This document shows, in pieces, positions 1 through 6,285 of a stretch of DNA of 9,865 nt (positions are counted from its first letter, which is position 1; each line of letters opens with the position of its first letter). A program made the position numbers and the translations under genes. The DNA comes from Deltaproteobacteria bacterium (GTDB taxonomy: Bacteria > Chloroflexota > Dehalococcoidia > Dehalococcoidales > BS750m-G39). The notes under the pieces were generated by a model. It was not told the DNA's origin, ran no database searches, and saw nothing but the letters and a program-made list of their open reading frames with translations. The stretch is taken from positions 1 through 9,865 of the forward strand of contig JABMRW010000061.1 in NCBI GenBank assembly GCA_013202445.1, given 5' to 3'.

Positions 1-20
1 ATCAACCTCACCCCCTGTGT

Positions 21-46
21 CCCCCTCTCCACTCTTGGAGAGGGGG
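21..46. repeat. Perfect 10-bp inverted repeat (REP-like hairpin)
   Basis: CCCCCTCTCC (21-30) and GGAGAGGGGG (37-46) are perfect reverse complements around a 6-nt loop (ACTCTT). Neither strand has a T-run directly after the stem, so it does not look like an intrinsic terminator. C/G-only hairpins of this kind are typical of REP-like intergenic palindromes. It is the first of several palindromes in the gene-free 1-304 spacer. Confidence 0.6.
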
Positions 47-55
47 AGAGAGAAG

Positions 56-75
56 AAAAAGGGGCTAACGCCCCT
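56..75 (-). terminator. Possible leftward intrinsic terminator
   Basis: Read on the minus strand, GGGGC-GTTA-GCCCC (74 to 61) forms a 5-bp GC stem, 6 bp with the flanking A-T pair, and is followed at once by TTTTT (60-56). That is the layout of a rho-independent terminator for leftward transcription. No leftward gene lies to its right before aspS. It may therefore block antisense transcription, act for a gene outside the window, or simply be part of the repeat element. A related stem (GGGC-TAAA-GCCC) lies at 6247-6258, near the second copy of the element. Confidence 0.4.
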
Positions 76-141
76 CTTAGACACCCCATTTTTTGTTGAA
101 GACATCCCCTTATCCCCACCCCCCGTTTTAGGGAGTGTTAG

Positions 142-200
142 AGAGGTCTGACCTCTGTAGGTGGGTTAGGGTGGGTAGCTAAACACCCTCTAAAAGCGGG
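142..200 (+). repeat. Dispersed intergenic element, copy 1 (palindrome plus G-run tract)
   Basis: The core starts with the odd-length palindrome AGAGGTC-T-GACCTCT (142-156). It continues with G-runs at 160-161, 163-165, 169-171 and 173-175, and ends with CTCTAAAA (188-195) and CGGG (197-200). It aligns with 6288-6347 in the same orientation; CTCTAAAA lies 46 nt from the palindrome start in both. An outer imperfect inverted repeat surrounds this copy: 121-139 against 182-200, 15 of 19 positions complementary by eye. The homology of the two copies is an inference from a hand alignment. Confidence 0.55.
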
Positions 201-248
201 ACGAGACCCTTTTTCCCCCACCCCTTCGTTTTTTCTCTTGCCCAGTCT

Positions 249-267
249 CCCCCTTTCATAAAGGGGG
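249..267. repeat. Inverted repeat CCCCCTTT/AAAGGGGG
   Basis: CCCCCTTT (249-256) and AAAGGGGG (260-267) are perfect reverse complements around a 3-nt loop (CAT), and T248-A268 adds a ninth pair. No T-run follows on either strand. It is a second REP-like hairpin, different in sequence from the one at 21-46, and lies about 40 bp upstream of the aspS promoter. Confidence 0.55.
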
Positions 268-271
268 ACTA

Positions 272-289
272 AGAGGGATTTTCCCCTCT
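272..289. repeat. Short inverted repeat AGAGGG/CCCTCT
   Basis: AGAGGG (272-277) pairs with CCCTCT (284-289) across a 6-nt loop. It follows the 249-267 hairpin directly, and the two may form one compound palindromic unit. The stem is short, so the structural claim is weak alone. Confidence 0.35.
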
Positions 290-304
290 CTTTTCCCCCG
301 TATG

Positions 305-333
305 TTGAAGCCTTGAGCGCCATCAGCTATAAT
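305..333 (+). promoter_or_regulatory. Sigma70-type promoter for aspS
   Basis: A perfect -10 hexamer TATAAT (328-333) is preceded, with the optimal 17-bp spacer, by TTGAAG (305-310), which matches 4 of 6 positions of the -35 consensus. The expected transcription start near 340 gives a leader of about 33 nt to TTG 373. The upstream candidate start (TTG 313) lies inside the promoter spacer and would not be in the mRNA. Confidence 0.65.
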
Positions 334-360
334 CACAGGGTAACGTATCTAAATTTCCGC

Positions 361-366
361 AAGGAG
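361..366 (+). promoter_or_regulatory. Shine-Dalgarno site deciding the aspS start
   Basis: AAGGAG lies 6 nt upstream of TTG 373. It is the best ribosome-binding match in the leader and fixes the start at 373 rather than 313. Confidence 0.75.
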
Positions 367-372
367 ATAACT

Positions 373-2169
373 TTGCTAAAAGACCATAGCTGTGGCGAAT
401 TGAGGAAAGAGGCTGTCGGTGCCAAAGTTACGCTGGCGGGCTGGGTTGACCGCCGCCGCGACCACGGCGGGCTGATTTTTATTGACCTGCGGGACAGGGA
501 GGGCATAACCCAGGTTGTCTTTGACCCGGAAACCTCAGCCGACTGCCACAAGACAGCCAGCGAGATGCGCGGCGAATACGTAATCCAGGTCACCGGCGAG
601 GTCTCCCCCCGCCCCAAAGGAACCGAGAACCCCAGGCTGCCCACCGGCGATATTGAGGTTATCGCCCGCAGTGCCGTTATACTCAATGCCTCCAAGACAC
701 CGCCCTTCTATATCAACGAAGAGGTAGAGGTTGAGGAAGGCTTAAGGCTCAAGTACCGCTATTTAGACCTGCGCCGCCCCCGGATGAAGAAGAATCTGGA
801 GCTCCGCCACCGGGTGATTAAGTTCGTCCGCGATTTTATGGATGCCAGGGGCTTTATTGATATTGATACGCCTATTTTGACCAAGAGCACCCCGGAGGGG
901 GCACGCGACTACCTGGTGCCGAGCCGGGTTCACCCCGGTAAGTTTTACGCCCTCCCCCAGTCGCCCCAGCAGATGAAACAGCTGCTGATGGTGGCCGGCG
1001 TGGAGAAGTATTTTCAGATTGCCAAGTGCTTCCGCGACGAGGACACCCGCGCCGACCGCCAGCCCGAGTTCACCCAGCTTGACCTGGAGATGAGCTTTAT
1101 TGAAGTGGACGATATCCTCAAGCTGATGGAGGAACTGTTCACGGCGCTGGTTAAGGAGATTAAGCCGGAAATGAAGGTGCTCAAGCCCTTCCCCCGCCTC
1201 AGCTACGCCGAGGCTATGGAGCGCTACGGAACGGACAAGCCCGACCTCCGCTTCGCCATGGAGCTGGGGGACCTGACCGAGATTGCCGCCCGGACCGATT
1301 TCACCGTTTTCAAGGACGTTATCGCTAAAGGTGGCAAGGTTAAGGGCATCCGCGCCCCCGGCTGCGCCGGTTACAGCCGCAGTCAGCTCAACGAGCTTAA
1401 CCGTCTTGTTCAGGAGTTTGGCGCCGCCGGCTTATTAACAATGTCGCTGGGCACCGAGGGTGGTGATTTAAAAGATTTGACCATGGAAGAGGTAAAATCG
1501 GTAGCCGCCCGCTTTATGACACTGGAGCAGGTCAGGCAGATGGCGCAGCGGTTGGGGGCAAACAAGGGGGACCTGCTGCTCATCGTTGCCGGCGATCAAA
1601 AGCTGGTTTATACGGTTCTCGGTGAGTTGCGCCGGCATATGGGGCAAATACTCAATCTGGCCGCCCCGGATTTGTTCGCCTTCGCCTTTATCCAGGACTT
1701 CCCCCTGCTCAGGTGGGACGGGGAGGCCAGGCGCTGGGACTCGGAACACCACCCCTTTACCGCCCCCTGGGAGGAGGACATCCCCCTGATGGAAAGCGAC
1801 CCGGAAAAAGTGCGGGGCAAGCACTACGATGTCGTCGGCAACGGCTACGAACTGGGCGGCGGAAGCATCAGGATTCACACCGGTGAACTGCAGAGAAAGA
1901 TTTTTAGATTACTGGGCTATAAAGATGAAGAGATAGACGCCCGCTTCGGCCACATGCTGGAGGCGTTTGAGTACGGGGCGCCCCCCCATGGTGGCATCGC
2001 CCTCGGCCTTGACCGCGTTATCATGCTGCTGGCGGGGGAGGAAACCATCCGGGAGGTTATCGCCTTCCCTAAGAACCAGAGCGCCGCTGACCTTACCTTC
2101 GATGCCCCGTCGTCGGTCAGCGAGCAGCAGCTGGCTGAGCTGCACCTGCGTCTTAGAGAGGAAAGATGA
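373..2169 (+). CDS. aspS: Aspartyl-tRNA synthetase (probably non-discriminating)
   Basis: Cytoplasmic class IIb synthetase charging tRNA-Asp with aspartate using ATP. With TTG 373 as start it has 598 residues, close to the bacterial norm of about 590. That start is chosen because AAGGAG sits 6 nt upstream and the N-terminus then begins MLKDHSCGELR, as in homologues. The open frame extends to TTG 313, but those 20 extra codons overlap the promoter. Visible parts: an N-terminal OB-fold anticodon-binding domain with GWVDRRRDHGG (23-33); motif 2 with FRDEDTRADRQPEFTQLD (about 220-237); a bacterial-type GAD insert in the middle; motif 3 GGIALGLDR (about 540-548). His31 and the Gly around 83 (PKGTEN) match the residues linked to non-discriminating AspRS, which also charges tRNA-Asn for GatCAB amidation; that is inferred. 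The stop overlaps the tig start by 4 nt (ATGA), implying coupled translation. Confidence 0.97.
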   Translation: MLKDHSCGELRKEAVGAKVTLAGWVDRRRDHGGLIFIDLRDREGITQVVFDPETSADCHKTASEMRGEYVIQVTGEVSPRPKGTENPRLPTGDIEVIARSAVILNASKTPPFYINEEVEVEEGLRLKYRYLDLRRPRMKKNLELRHRVIKFVRDFMDARGFIDIDTPILTKSTPEGARDYLVPSRVHPGKFYALPQSPQQMKQLLMVAGVEKYFQIAKCFRDEDTRADRQPEFTQLDLEMSFIEVDDILKLMEELFTALVKEIKPEMKVLKPFPRLSYAEAMERYGTDKPDLRFAMELGDLTEIAARTDFTVFKDVIAKGGKVKGIRAPGCAGYSRSQLNELNRLVQEFGAAGLLTMSLGTEGGDLKDLTMEEVKSVAARFMTLEQVRQMAQRLGANKGDLLLIVAGDQKLVYTVLGELRRHMGQILNLAAPDLFAFAFIQDFPLLRWDGEARRWDSEHHPFTAPWEEDIPLMESDPEKVRGKHYDVVGNGYELGGGSIRIHTGELQRKIFRLLGYKDEEIDARFGHMLEAFEYGAPPHGGIALGLDRVIMLLAGEETIREVIAFPKNQSAADLTFDAPSSVSEQQLAELHLRLREER

Positions 2170-3461
2170 AAGTAACCAGAGAGAAAGAAGAAGACAGGCA
2201 GGTATTTCTGCGCATTGAGCTGGAAAAGCCTGAGGTAGACCAGGCCCTTGAGCAGGCTTACCGCCGCCTGGTCAATAAAGCAAATATCCCCGGTTTCCGC
2301 CAGGGGAAGGCGCCGCGGGCGGTGCTGGAGCGCTATGTCGGCAAGGACGGCCTCCTCGAAGACGCCATAGATAGCCTGCTCCCCGAGGTCTACGAGCAGG
2401 CGCTCAAGGAAGAGAAGATTGAGGCTATCGCCAACCCCAAGATTGAAGTCGTCGAGAGAGAGCCGGTGGTTTTTACGGCGGTGGTGCCGCTGGAACCCAC
2501 CGTTGAGCTCGGCAAATACAAGGGCATAAAGGTCAAGCCGGAAAAGGCGGACGTAACCCAGGAAGAGGTCGACGCCGTCATAGAACAGCTGCGCCGCCAG
2601 AACGGCACATGGGAGCCGGCGGAGCGCCCGGTAGCCTTTGAAGACATGGTCACAATGGATGTAGAAAGCCTGGTGGAGGACAAGCCCTTTATCAATCAGC
2701 AGGGAGCCCAGTATCAGGTTAAGCAAAATCAGCCCCTCCCCACCCCGGACTTCGCCGAACAGCTGATAGGCATGAAAGTCGGCGAGGAGAAAGAGTTTAA
2801 ACTCAAGCTTCCCCAAGACTATTCCCGGCCGGAGCTGGCGGGCAAGGAAGCCGGTTTCAAGGTAAAAGTCAACGAAGTAAAGCAGCAGCTGCTCCCCAAG
2901 CTGGATAAGGAATTCGCCGGGCTGGTCAGCCCTGATTTAAAGACAATGGCTGCCCTCCGAAAGCGGCTGACCAACAATCTCACTATTCAGGCGGAACAGA
3001 AAGCCGGGGAGGCGTTTGAGGACAAGGTAATTGATGCCGTTGTTGACTTGAGCAAGGTGGAGTTCCCGCCGGTTCTGGTTGATTCGGAGCTGGAACGCCT
3101 TATTGAACAGCAGGCGCGGTGGATGCAGGAAAGCGGCCTCAAGCTGGAGGAGTACTTAAGCCGGATTAACAAGACGGAAGAAGAACTGCGGGAAGAGATG
3201 CGCCCCGTAGCCGCCAAGCGGGTGACCCGCACACTGGTGCTGGGTAAGGTGGCTGAGGCGGAGAAGATTGAGGTCACTGACGACGAGATAACCGCCGAAC
3301 TGGAAAAGCTGGTGAAGGGTTCTGATAACAAGGCGGAGATGAAAGAAAGAATGAGCTTGCCTCAGGTTCGGGGCTCAATGGAGCAGATGCTGGCTACCCA
3401 GAAAACGGTACAGCGGCTGGTAGAAATAGCTAAAGGCTCGGTAAATGCCAGGAAAAAATGA
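2166..3461 (+). CDS. tig: Trigger factor, ribosome-associated chaperone and prolyl isomerase
   Basis: Trigger factor docks on ribosomal protein L23 at the exit tunnel and shields nascent chains. At 431 residues it has the usual length. The N-terminal ribosome-binding domain carries the signature GFRQGKAP (43-50). A middle FKBP-like peptidyl-prolyl isomerase domain lies at roughly 150-245, and a long helical, charged C-terminal chaperone domain fills the rest. The start (MKVTREKEE) matches family N-termini. AGAGG lies just upstream, inside the aspS end, and the ATG overlaps the aspS stop. Neighbouring tig and clpP is a common bacterial pairing. The clpX that often follows is absent here, and an odd 45-codon frame sits between tig and clpP. 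Confidence 0.96.
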   Translation: MKVTREKEEDRQVFLRIELEKPEVDQALEQAYRRLVNKANIPGFRQGKAPRAVLERYVGKDGLLEDAIDSLLPEVYEQALKEEKIEAIANPKIEVVEREPVVFTAVVPLEPTVELGKYKGIKVKPEKADVTQEEVDAVIEQLRRQNGTWEPAERPVAFEDMVTMDVESLVEDKPFINQQGAQYQVKQNQPLPTPDFAEQLIGMKVGEEKEFKLKLPQDYSRPELAGKEAGFKVKVNEVKQQLLPKLDKEFAGLVSPDLKTMAALRKRLTNNLTIQAEQKAGEAFEDKVIDAVVDLSKVEFPPVLVDSELERLIEQQARWMQESGLKLEEYLSRINKTEEELREEMRPVAAKRVTRTLVLGKVAEAEKIEVTDDEITAELEKLVKGSDNKAEMKERMSLPQVRGSMEQMLATQKTVQRLVEIAKGSVNARKK

Positions 3462-3582
3462 TACCAGGGTGGTGAAAAGCTTTTGCCGTATGTGCTCCAG
3501 TTGCTGTGGCATAGACGCCCATGTCGCTGGCGGAAAACTGGTAAGAGCCACCCCCTGTCGGGTGCGAAAAATCGGTGAATAA
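3445..3582 (+). pseudogene. Remnant of a molybdopterin oxidoreductase N-terminus (45 codons)
   Basis: This short frame starts at ATG 3445 inside the tig end (GTG 3469 or 3472 are alternatives) and stops at TAA 3580. Its 45 residues include FCRMCSSCCGID (13-24): Cys14-x2-Cys17-x3-Cys21 followed by Gly, then a hydrophobic stretch and GGKLVRATP (29-37). That is the order seen at the start of molybdopterin oxidoreductases of the DMSO-reductase family: the CxxCxxxC 4Fe-4S motif, then a beta-hairpin of the type V-x-D/G-G-K-V-V. The pattern breaks after Pro37. The usual fourth cysteine context and the whole catalytic body are missing, and clpP follows. The most likely reading is a leftover of a lost or transferred gene. 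A small stand-alone Cys-rich peptide is possible, since AAAGG lies 8 nt before ATG 3445. Assignment is by motif only. Confidence 0.5.
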
Positions 3583-3584
3583 GT

Positions 3585-3590
3585 TATAAT
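3585..3590 (+). promoter_or_regulatory. Possible -10 element of a clpP promoter
   Basis: A perfect TATAAT (3585-3590) lies in an AT-rich stretch 33 nt before the clpP start. No good -35 hexamer is visible 16-19 bp upstream, and there is no TGn extension. clpP could still be read through from the aspS promoter, so an independent promoter is only a suggestion. Confidence 0.4.
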
Positions 3591-3622
3591 TATTTATATA
3601 AAAAGATAGCGGGAGAAAATAA

Positions 3623-4240
3623 ATGAATATCCAATCGATGAATATTATCCCCGGCGTGGTTGAGAGCGGGCCCAGGGGCGATAGATTTTGGGACATATAC
3701 TCGCTGCTGTTAAAAGAGCGCATAGTTATGCTATTCACGCCGATTGTTGACCAGGTGGCTAATGTTGTCATCGCCCAGCTTCTCTACCTGGAGCGAGAGG
3801 ACCCGGACAAGGACATTAGTATGTATATTCAGAGTCCCGGCGGGGTTATCAGCTCCGGCCTGGCCATTTACGATACCATGCAGCTTATCCGCCCCGAAGT
3901 GTCGACTATCTGTGTCGGCATGGCAGCAAGCATGGCTACCGTGCTCCTATGTGCCGGCGCCAAGGGCAAGCGCTATGCTCTGCCCAACGCTACTATACAC
4001 CTGCACCAGGCGGTTGGCGGCGCTCAGGGGCAGGCGGCCGATATCGTGATTGCGGCACGTGAGATTGCCCGGCAACAGGATGTACTCAAGGATCTTATCG
4101 TCAAACATACCGGCCAGCCGCTGGAGAAGGTGACTCATGATACCGACCGTGACTTCTACCTTAACGCGGCGCAGGCAGTTGAGTACGGCATTGTTGATGA
4201 AGTCCTGGCCAAGCCCAAAGACAAAGAGAAGAAGCTATAG
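3623..4240 (+). CDS. clpP: ATP-dependent Clp protease proteolytic subunit
   Basis: Serine peptidase of family S14. It forms the tetradecameric barrel that degrades proteins fed by ClpX, ClpA or ClpC. At 205 residues it is full length. The catalytic triad is complete: Ser103 in GMAASMA, His128 in HLHQ, Asp177 in TDRDFY. The 25- and 49-residue spacings match E. coli Ser97/His122/Asp171. SPGG (71-74), GLAIYDTM (79-86), the handle GGAQGQAADI (132-141) and HTGQPLEK (162-169) are also present. The start is ATG 3623, with GGGAG 7 nt upstream. Some usually conserved spots differ: ALPNATIHLHQA where most ClpPs have ALPNARIMIHQP, and VMLFTPI instead of the usual Gly before T/S-P-I. No clpX follows. The TAG stop abuts the stop of the convergent kinase gene. 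Confidence 0.96.
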   Translation: MNIQSMNIIPGVVESGPRGDRFWDIYSLLLKERIVMLFTPIVDQVANVVIAQLLYLEREDPDKDISMYIQSPGGVISSGLAIYDTMQLIRPEVSTICVGMAASMATVLLCAGAKGKRYALPNATIHLHQAVGGAQGQAADIVIAAREIARQQDVLKDLIVKHTGQPLEKVTHDTDRDFYLNAAQAVEYGIVDEVLAKPKDKEKKL

Positions 4241-5191
4241 CTATTTATTATAGAGCTGGCGGTAGCGCCGGGTCAGTTCCTTTAAGGTGGGTAGACCCTC
4301 TCTCGCCCCTATTTTACTGATGCATAACTTGGCGGTAATATCACCCAGCCGCCCGCATTCCTCTAAATCCTTGTTGTTAACCACTCCGTAGAGAAATCCG
4401 GCGGCAAAGGCGTCGCCGGCGCCGGTGGTATCCGTTCTCGCCCCGGTGTCTGACGGTTTGATAATATATTCGTTATTGGCATCTCTGATATAGCCGCTGG
4501 CGGCGGTATTTTTCAGCTTAATCCCCTTACCCAGGGTAACTACTACTCTCTGGCAACCGGTTTGCAGGCACTCTGCCGCCCCCCCGATAACCCCCTCACC
4601 GGTCAGCTGCTTTATCTCATCTTGATTGATAAACAGTATATAGGTCCGGCGCAGTATCGGCGCAAGGGCCTGGAAACCTTTAGCGGCGTAAAGCGCGCCG
4701 GGGGTAAAGCTGAGCCTGACCGAATCATCCAGTTTGTCCACCAGCTCCAGGGACATTTTGAACTGCTTATCATTAGCGAAAGAAGAAAGGTGGAGTATTT
4801 TGGCCCCGTTTATATAGCTCAGGTCTATATCTTTAATGGTGAGCAGGTTATTGGCGCCGGGCAATACATAGAGGGAGCGCTTGCCTACCTTATCGCTTAA
4901 GCATATTACCGAGCCGGTTGTGGCTTTGGGCTTTATCTTTATTTGGCCGGTGTCCACCCCCACCGCCTCAAAATCCTTGAGCAGTATCTTGCCCTCGTCG
5001 TCATCGCCGACGGCGCCGCCGAAGCCGGCGCTCACTCCCAGCTTCCCCAGTCCGTAGATGGTGTTGGCCGCCGAGCCGCCGGGAAAGACCTCCACCGCCT
5101 CTACCACCGCCTCGCCGTCGTCGAGGATGCGGGCTACCTTATATATATGGTCTATATTTAGCGCCCCCACCCCGACTATTTGTATATTCAT
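4241..5191 (-). CDS. PfkB-family (ribokinase-like) carbohydrate or nucleoside kinase
   Basis: Cytoplasmic ATP-dependent kinase of the ribokinase/PfkB superfamily, phosphorylating a sugar or nucleoside hydroxyl. At 316 residues it has normal length. The N-terminal signature GGSAAN (38-43) lies in the substrate-binding half. The C-terminal signature DTTGAGDAFAAGF begins at Asp254, with the catalytic base at Asp260 and the anion hole formed by GAGD. The substrate cannot be read from the sequence; adenosine-kinase-like, ribokinase-like and fructokinase-like members share these motifs. ATG 5191 is 4 nt after the stop of the upstream HAD gene, with a GGGG tract nearby, so the two are probably co-transcribed and may act on related metabolites. 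Its stop (4241-4243) directly touches the clpP stop on the other strand. Confidence 0.9.
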   Translation of the reverse strand: MNIQIVGVGALNIDHIYKVARILDDGEAVVEAVEVFPGGSAANTIYGLGKLGVSAGFGGAVGDDDEGKILLKDFEAVGVDTGQIKIKPKATTGSVICLSDKVGKRSLYVLPGANNLLTIKDIDLSYINGAKILHLSSFANDKQFKMSLELVDKLDDSVRLSFTPGALYAAKGFQALAPILRRTYILFINQDEIKQLTGEGVIGGAAECLQTGCQRVVVTLGKGIKLKNTAASGYIRDANNEYIIKPSDTGARTDTTGAGDAFAAGFLYGVVNNKDLEECGRLGDITAKLCISKIGAREGLPTLKELTRRYRQLYNK

Positions 5192-5195
5192 GGCA

Positions 5196-6188
5196 TTACC
5201 CCAGCTTGCCGGCTTCCTCTCTAACTATGCGTCTAATCTTCTTATGCGCCTCGATGATATCGTCTATGTCTTTTCTCCCCGCCAGCCAGTGGAAGTAGTT
5301 CTTGTCCTCCTTGCCCCGCCATTTCTCCTTGTATTTCACCACCCTCTCCGTCCAGCCCCGCTTTTTCTTCTGCCACGCCTCCAGCACCGCCTGCAGGTCG
5401 CTGATGTGGGTGGAGGCAAGGCTCATGGTGGCGTAGGGGAGGGCGTACTCGTTGGCGTTAAAGGCGATGGCCAGCCCCTTGGCTTCTTCCACCGCCTGGA
5501 GCATCCTGAAATCGGTGATGCTGTCGCCGATGACCACCCAGTTGGACAGGGGCTCGTCGTATTTATCGGCAAATTTATTCAGGGCGGCTACCTTGCGCCG
5601 CCCCCCCACCGGCTTCACCTCCCTTATGGCTTGGCCCAGGTCGGTGGCGGGCAGCCTCTCCCGGAAAAATTTGTCCAGGCTCTGCTTGATTCGCTCGTCA
5701 TCGTCAACTGGCTTCATGGTCAGTATATCGTCTTCCGCCTGCTGCATTAACCCTTTTTCCTCAGGGCTTAAGGTTGCCCGGAGTTTATCCAGCGGAAAGG
5801 CGGTGCAGGCAACGTTATGGGTGTAGATGTCCAGCTTCTGGGTGATGTGCGTGGCGTATTGCTCGTAGCTGGTGCTGATGCAGAAAACCTTCCAGCCGCT
5901 GGACTGCAGCCAGGAGATAAGCTTTTCGGCGCCGCCGGTTAAGCTGGCTTTAGCCGCCAGTTCGGCGATGTTATCCCCGGAGATGTTGTGCAGTATCAGA
6001 AAGGGCACGATGAGCGCCAGCGTGTCCCCCGGCTCGTAATCCTCCCTTTCCTCCAGCGTCAGAAGGTCGTCGTAGCGGCTGATAACCTCAAAGACTTTAT
6101 CGCCGTTGGGGAAGAGCTTCATCAGCTCGTAGGCGTTATCCTGGGGGGATAGCGGTCCCTCAAGGTCAAAACAGATAAAGTTAGCCAT
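5196..6188 (-). CDS. HAD-superfamily hydrolase-like protein (archaeal COG4030-like)
   Basis: A 330-residue haloacid-dehalogenase-fold protein, most likely a phosphatase. Motif I is FDLEGPLSPQDN (7-18): the nucleophile Asp8 is present, but the usual second Asp (general acid) is Glu10. Motif II is CISTS (103-107), a motif III lysine candidate is Lys199 in GGRRKV, and motif IV is IGDSITD (220-226) with Asp222 and Asp226. A long insert (about 20-85) between motifs I and II would be the C1 cap. The last 50 or so residues are very basic and helical. The DLEGPLSPQDNA wording recalls uncharacterised archaeal HAD proteins (from memory, COG4030/EhaR-like). ATG 6188 has a GGGGTGAG ribosome-binding tract. 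The kinase gene follows after 4 nt. Substrate unknown; the Asp-to-Glu change could mean slow or altered catalysis. Confidence 0.8.
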   Translation of the reverse strand: MANFICFDLEGPLSPQDNAYELMKLFPNGDKVFEVISRYDDLLTLEEREDYEPGDTLALIVPFLILHNISGDNIAELAAKASLTGGAEKLISWLQSSGWKVFCISTSYEQYATHITQKLDIYTHNVACTAFPLDKLRATLSPEEKGLMQQAEDDILTMKPVDDDERIKQSLDKFFRERLPATDLGQAIREVKPVGGRRKVAALNKFADKYDEPLSNWVVIGDSITDFRMLQAVEEAKGLAIAFNANEYALPYATMSLASTHISDLQAVLEAWQKKKRGWTERVVKYKEKWRGKEDKNYFHWLAGRKDIDDIIEAHKKIRRIVREEAGKLG

Positions 6189-6285
6189 TATTTCTCACCC
6201 CGCCCCTTTTTATATCTATTCCCGCCCGCCGCCCTTTTATGGAAACGGGCTAAAGCCCTTTTGCCCTACTCCCCAAAAGAAATTG

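Noticed and set aside
21..46. Intrinsic terminator
   Set aside because: The stem is strong, but no T-run follows on either strand; kept as a REP-like palindrome.
1..300. CRISPR array or tandem repeat
   Set aside because: The palindromes differ from each other in sequence and spacing; there are no regular identical repeats with unique spacers.
138..323. 61-codon minus-strand frame in the upstream spacer
   Set aside because: It runs through the repeat element and the aspS promoter, is rich in Gly, Lys and Arg from C/G runs, and shows no family resemblance.
313..372. Twenty-codon N-terminal extension of aspS from TTG 313
   Set aside because: It overlaps the -35/-10 spacer, has no ribosome-binding site and is not part of the conserved AspRS N-terminus.
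1917..2816. 299-codon open frame on the minus strand opposite the aspS-tig junction
   Set aside because: It is fully antisense to two well-supported genes, shows no recognisable motif, and long antisense frames arise easily in GC-biased codons.
5058..5750. 230-codon plus-strand frame opposite the HAD and kinase genes
   Set aside because: Antisense shadow; its composition (Pro, Leu, Ala, His rich) reflects the reverse complement of the HAD gene and no domain is visible.
6189..6240. Minus-strand promoter for the HAD gene using a TATAAA-like box
   Set aside because: No credible -35 hexamer at the right distance, so it was not called as a feature of its own.
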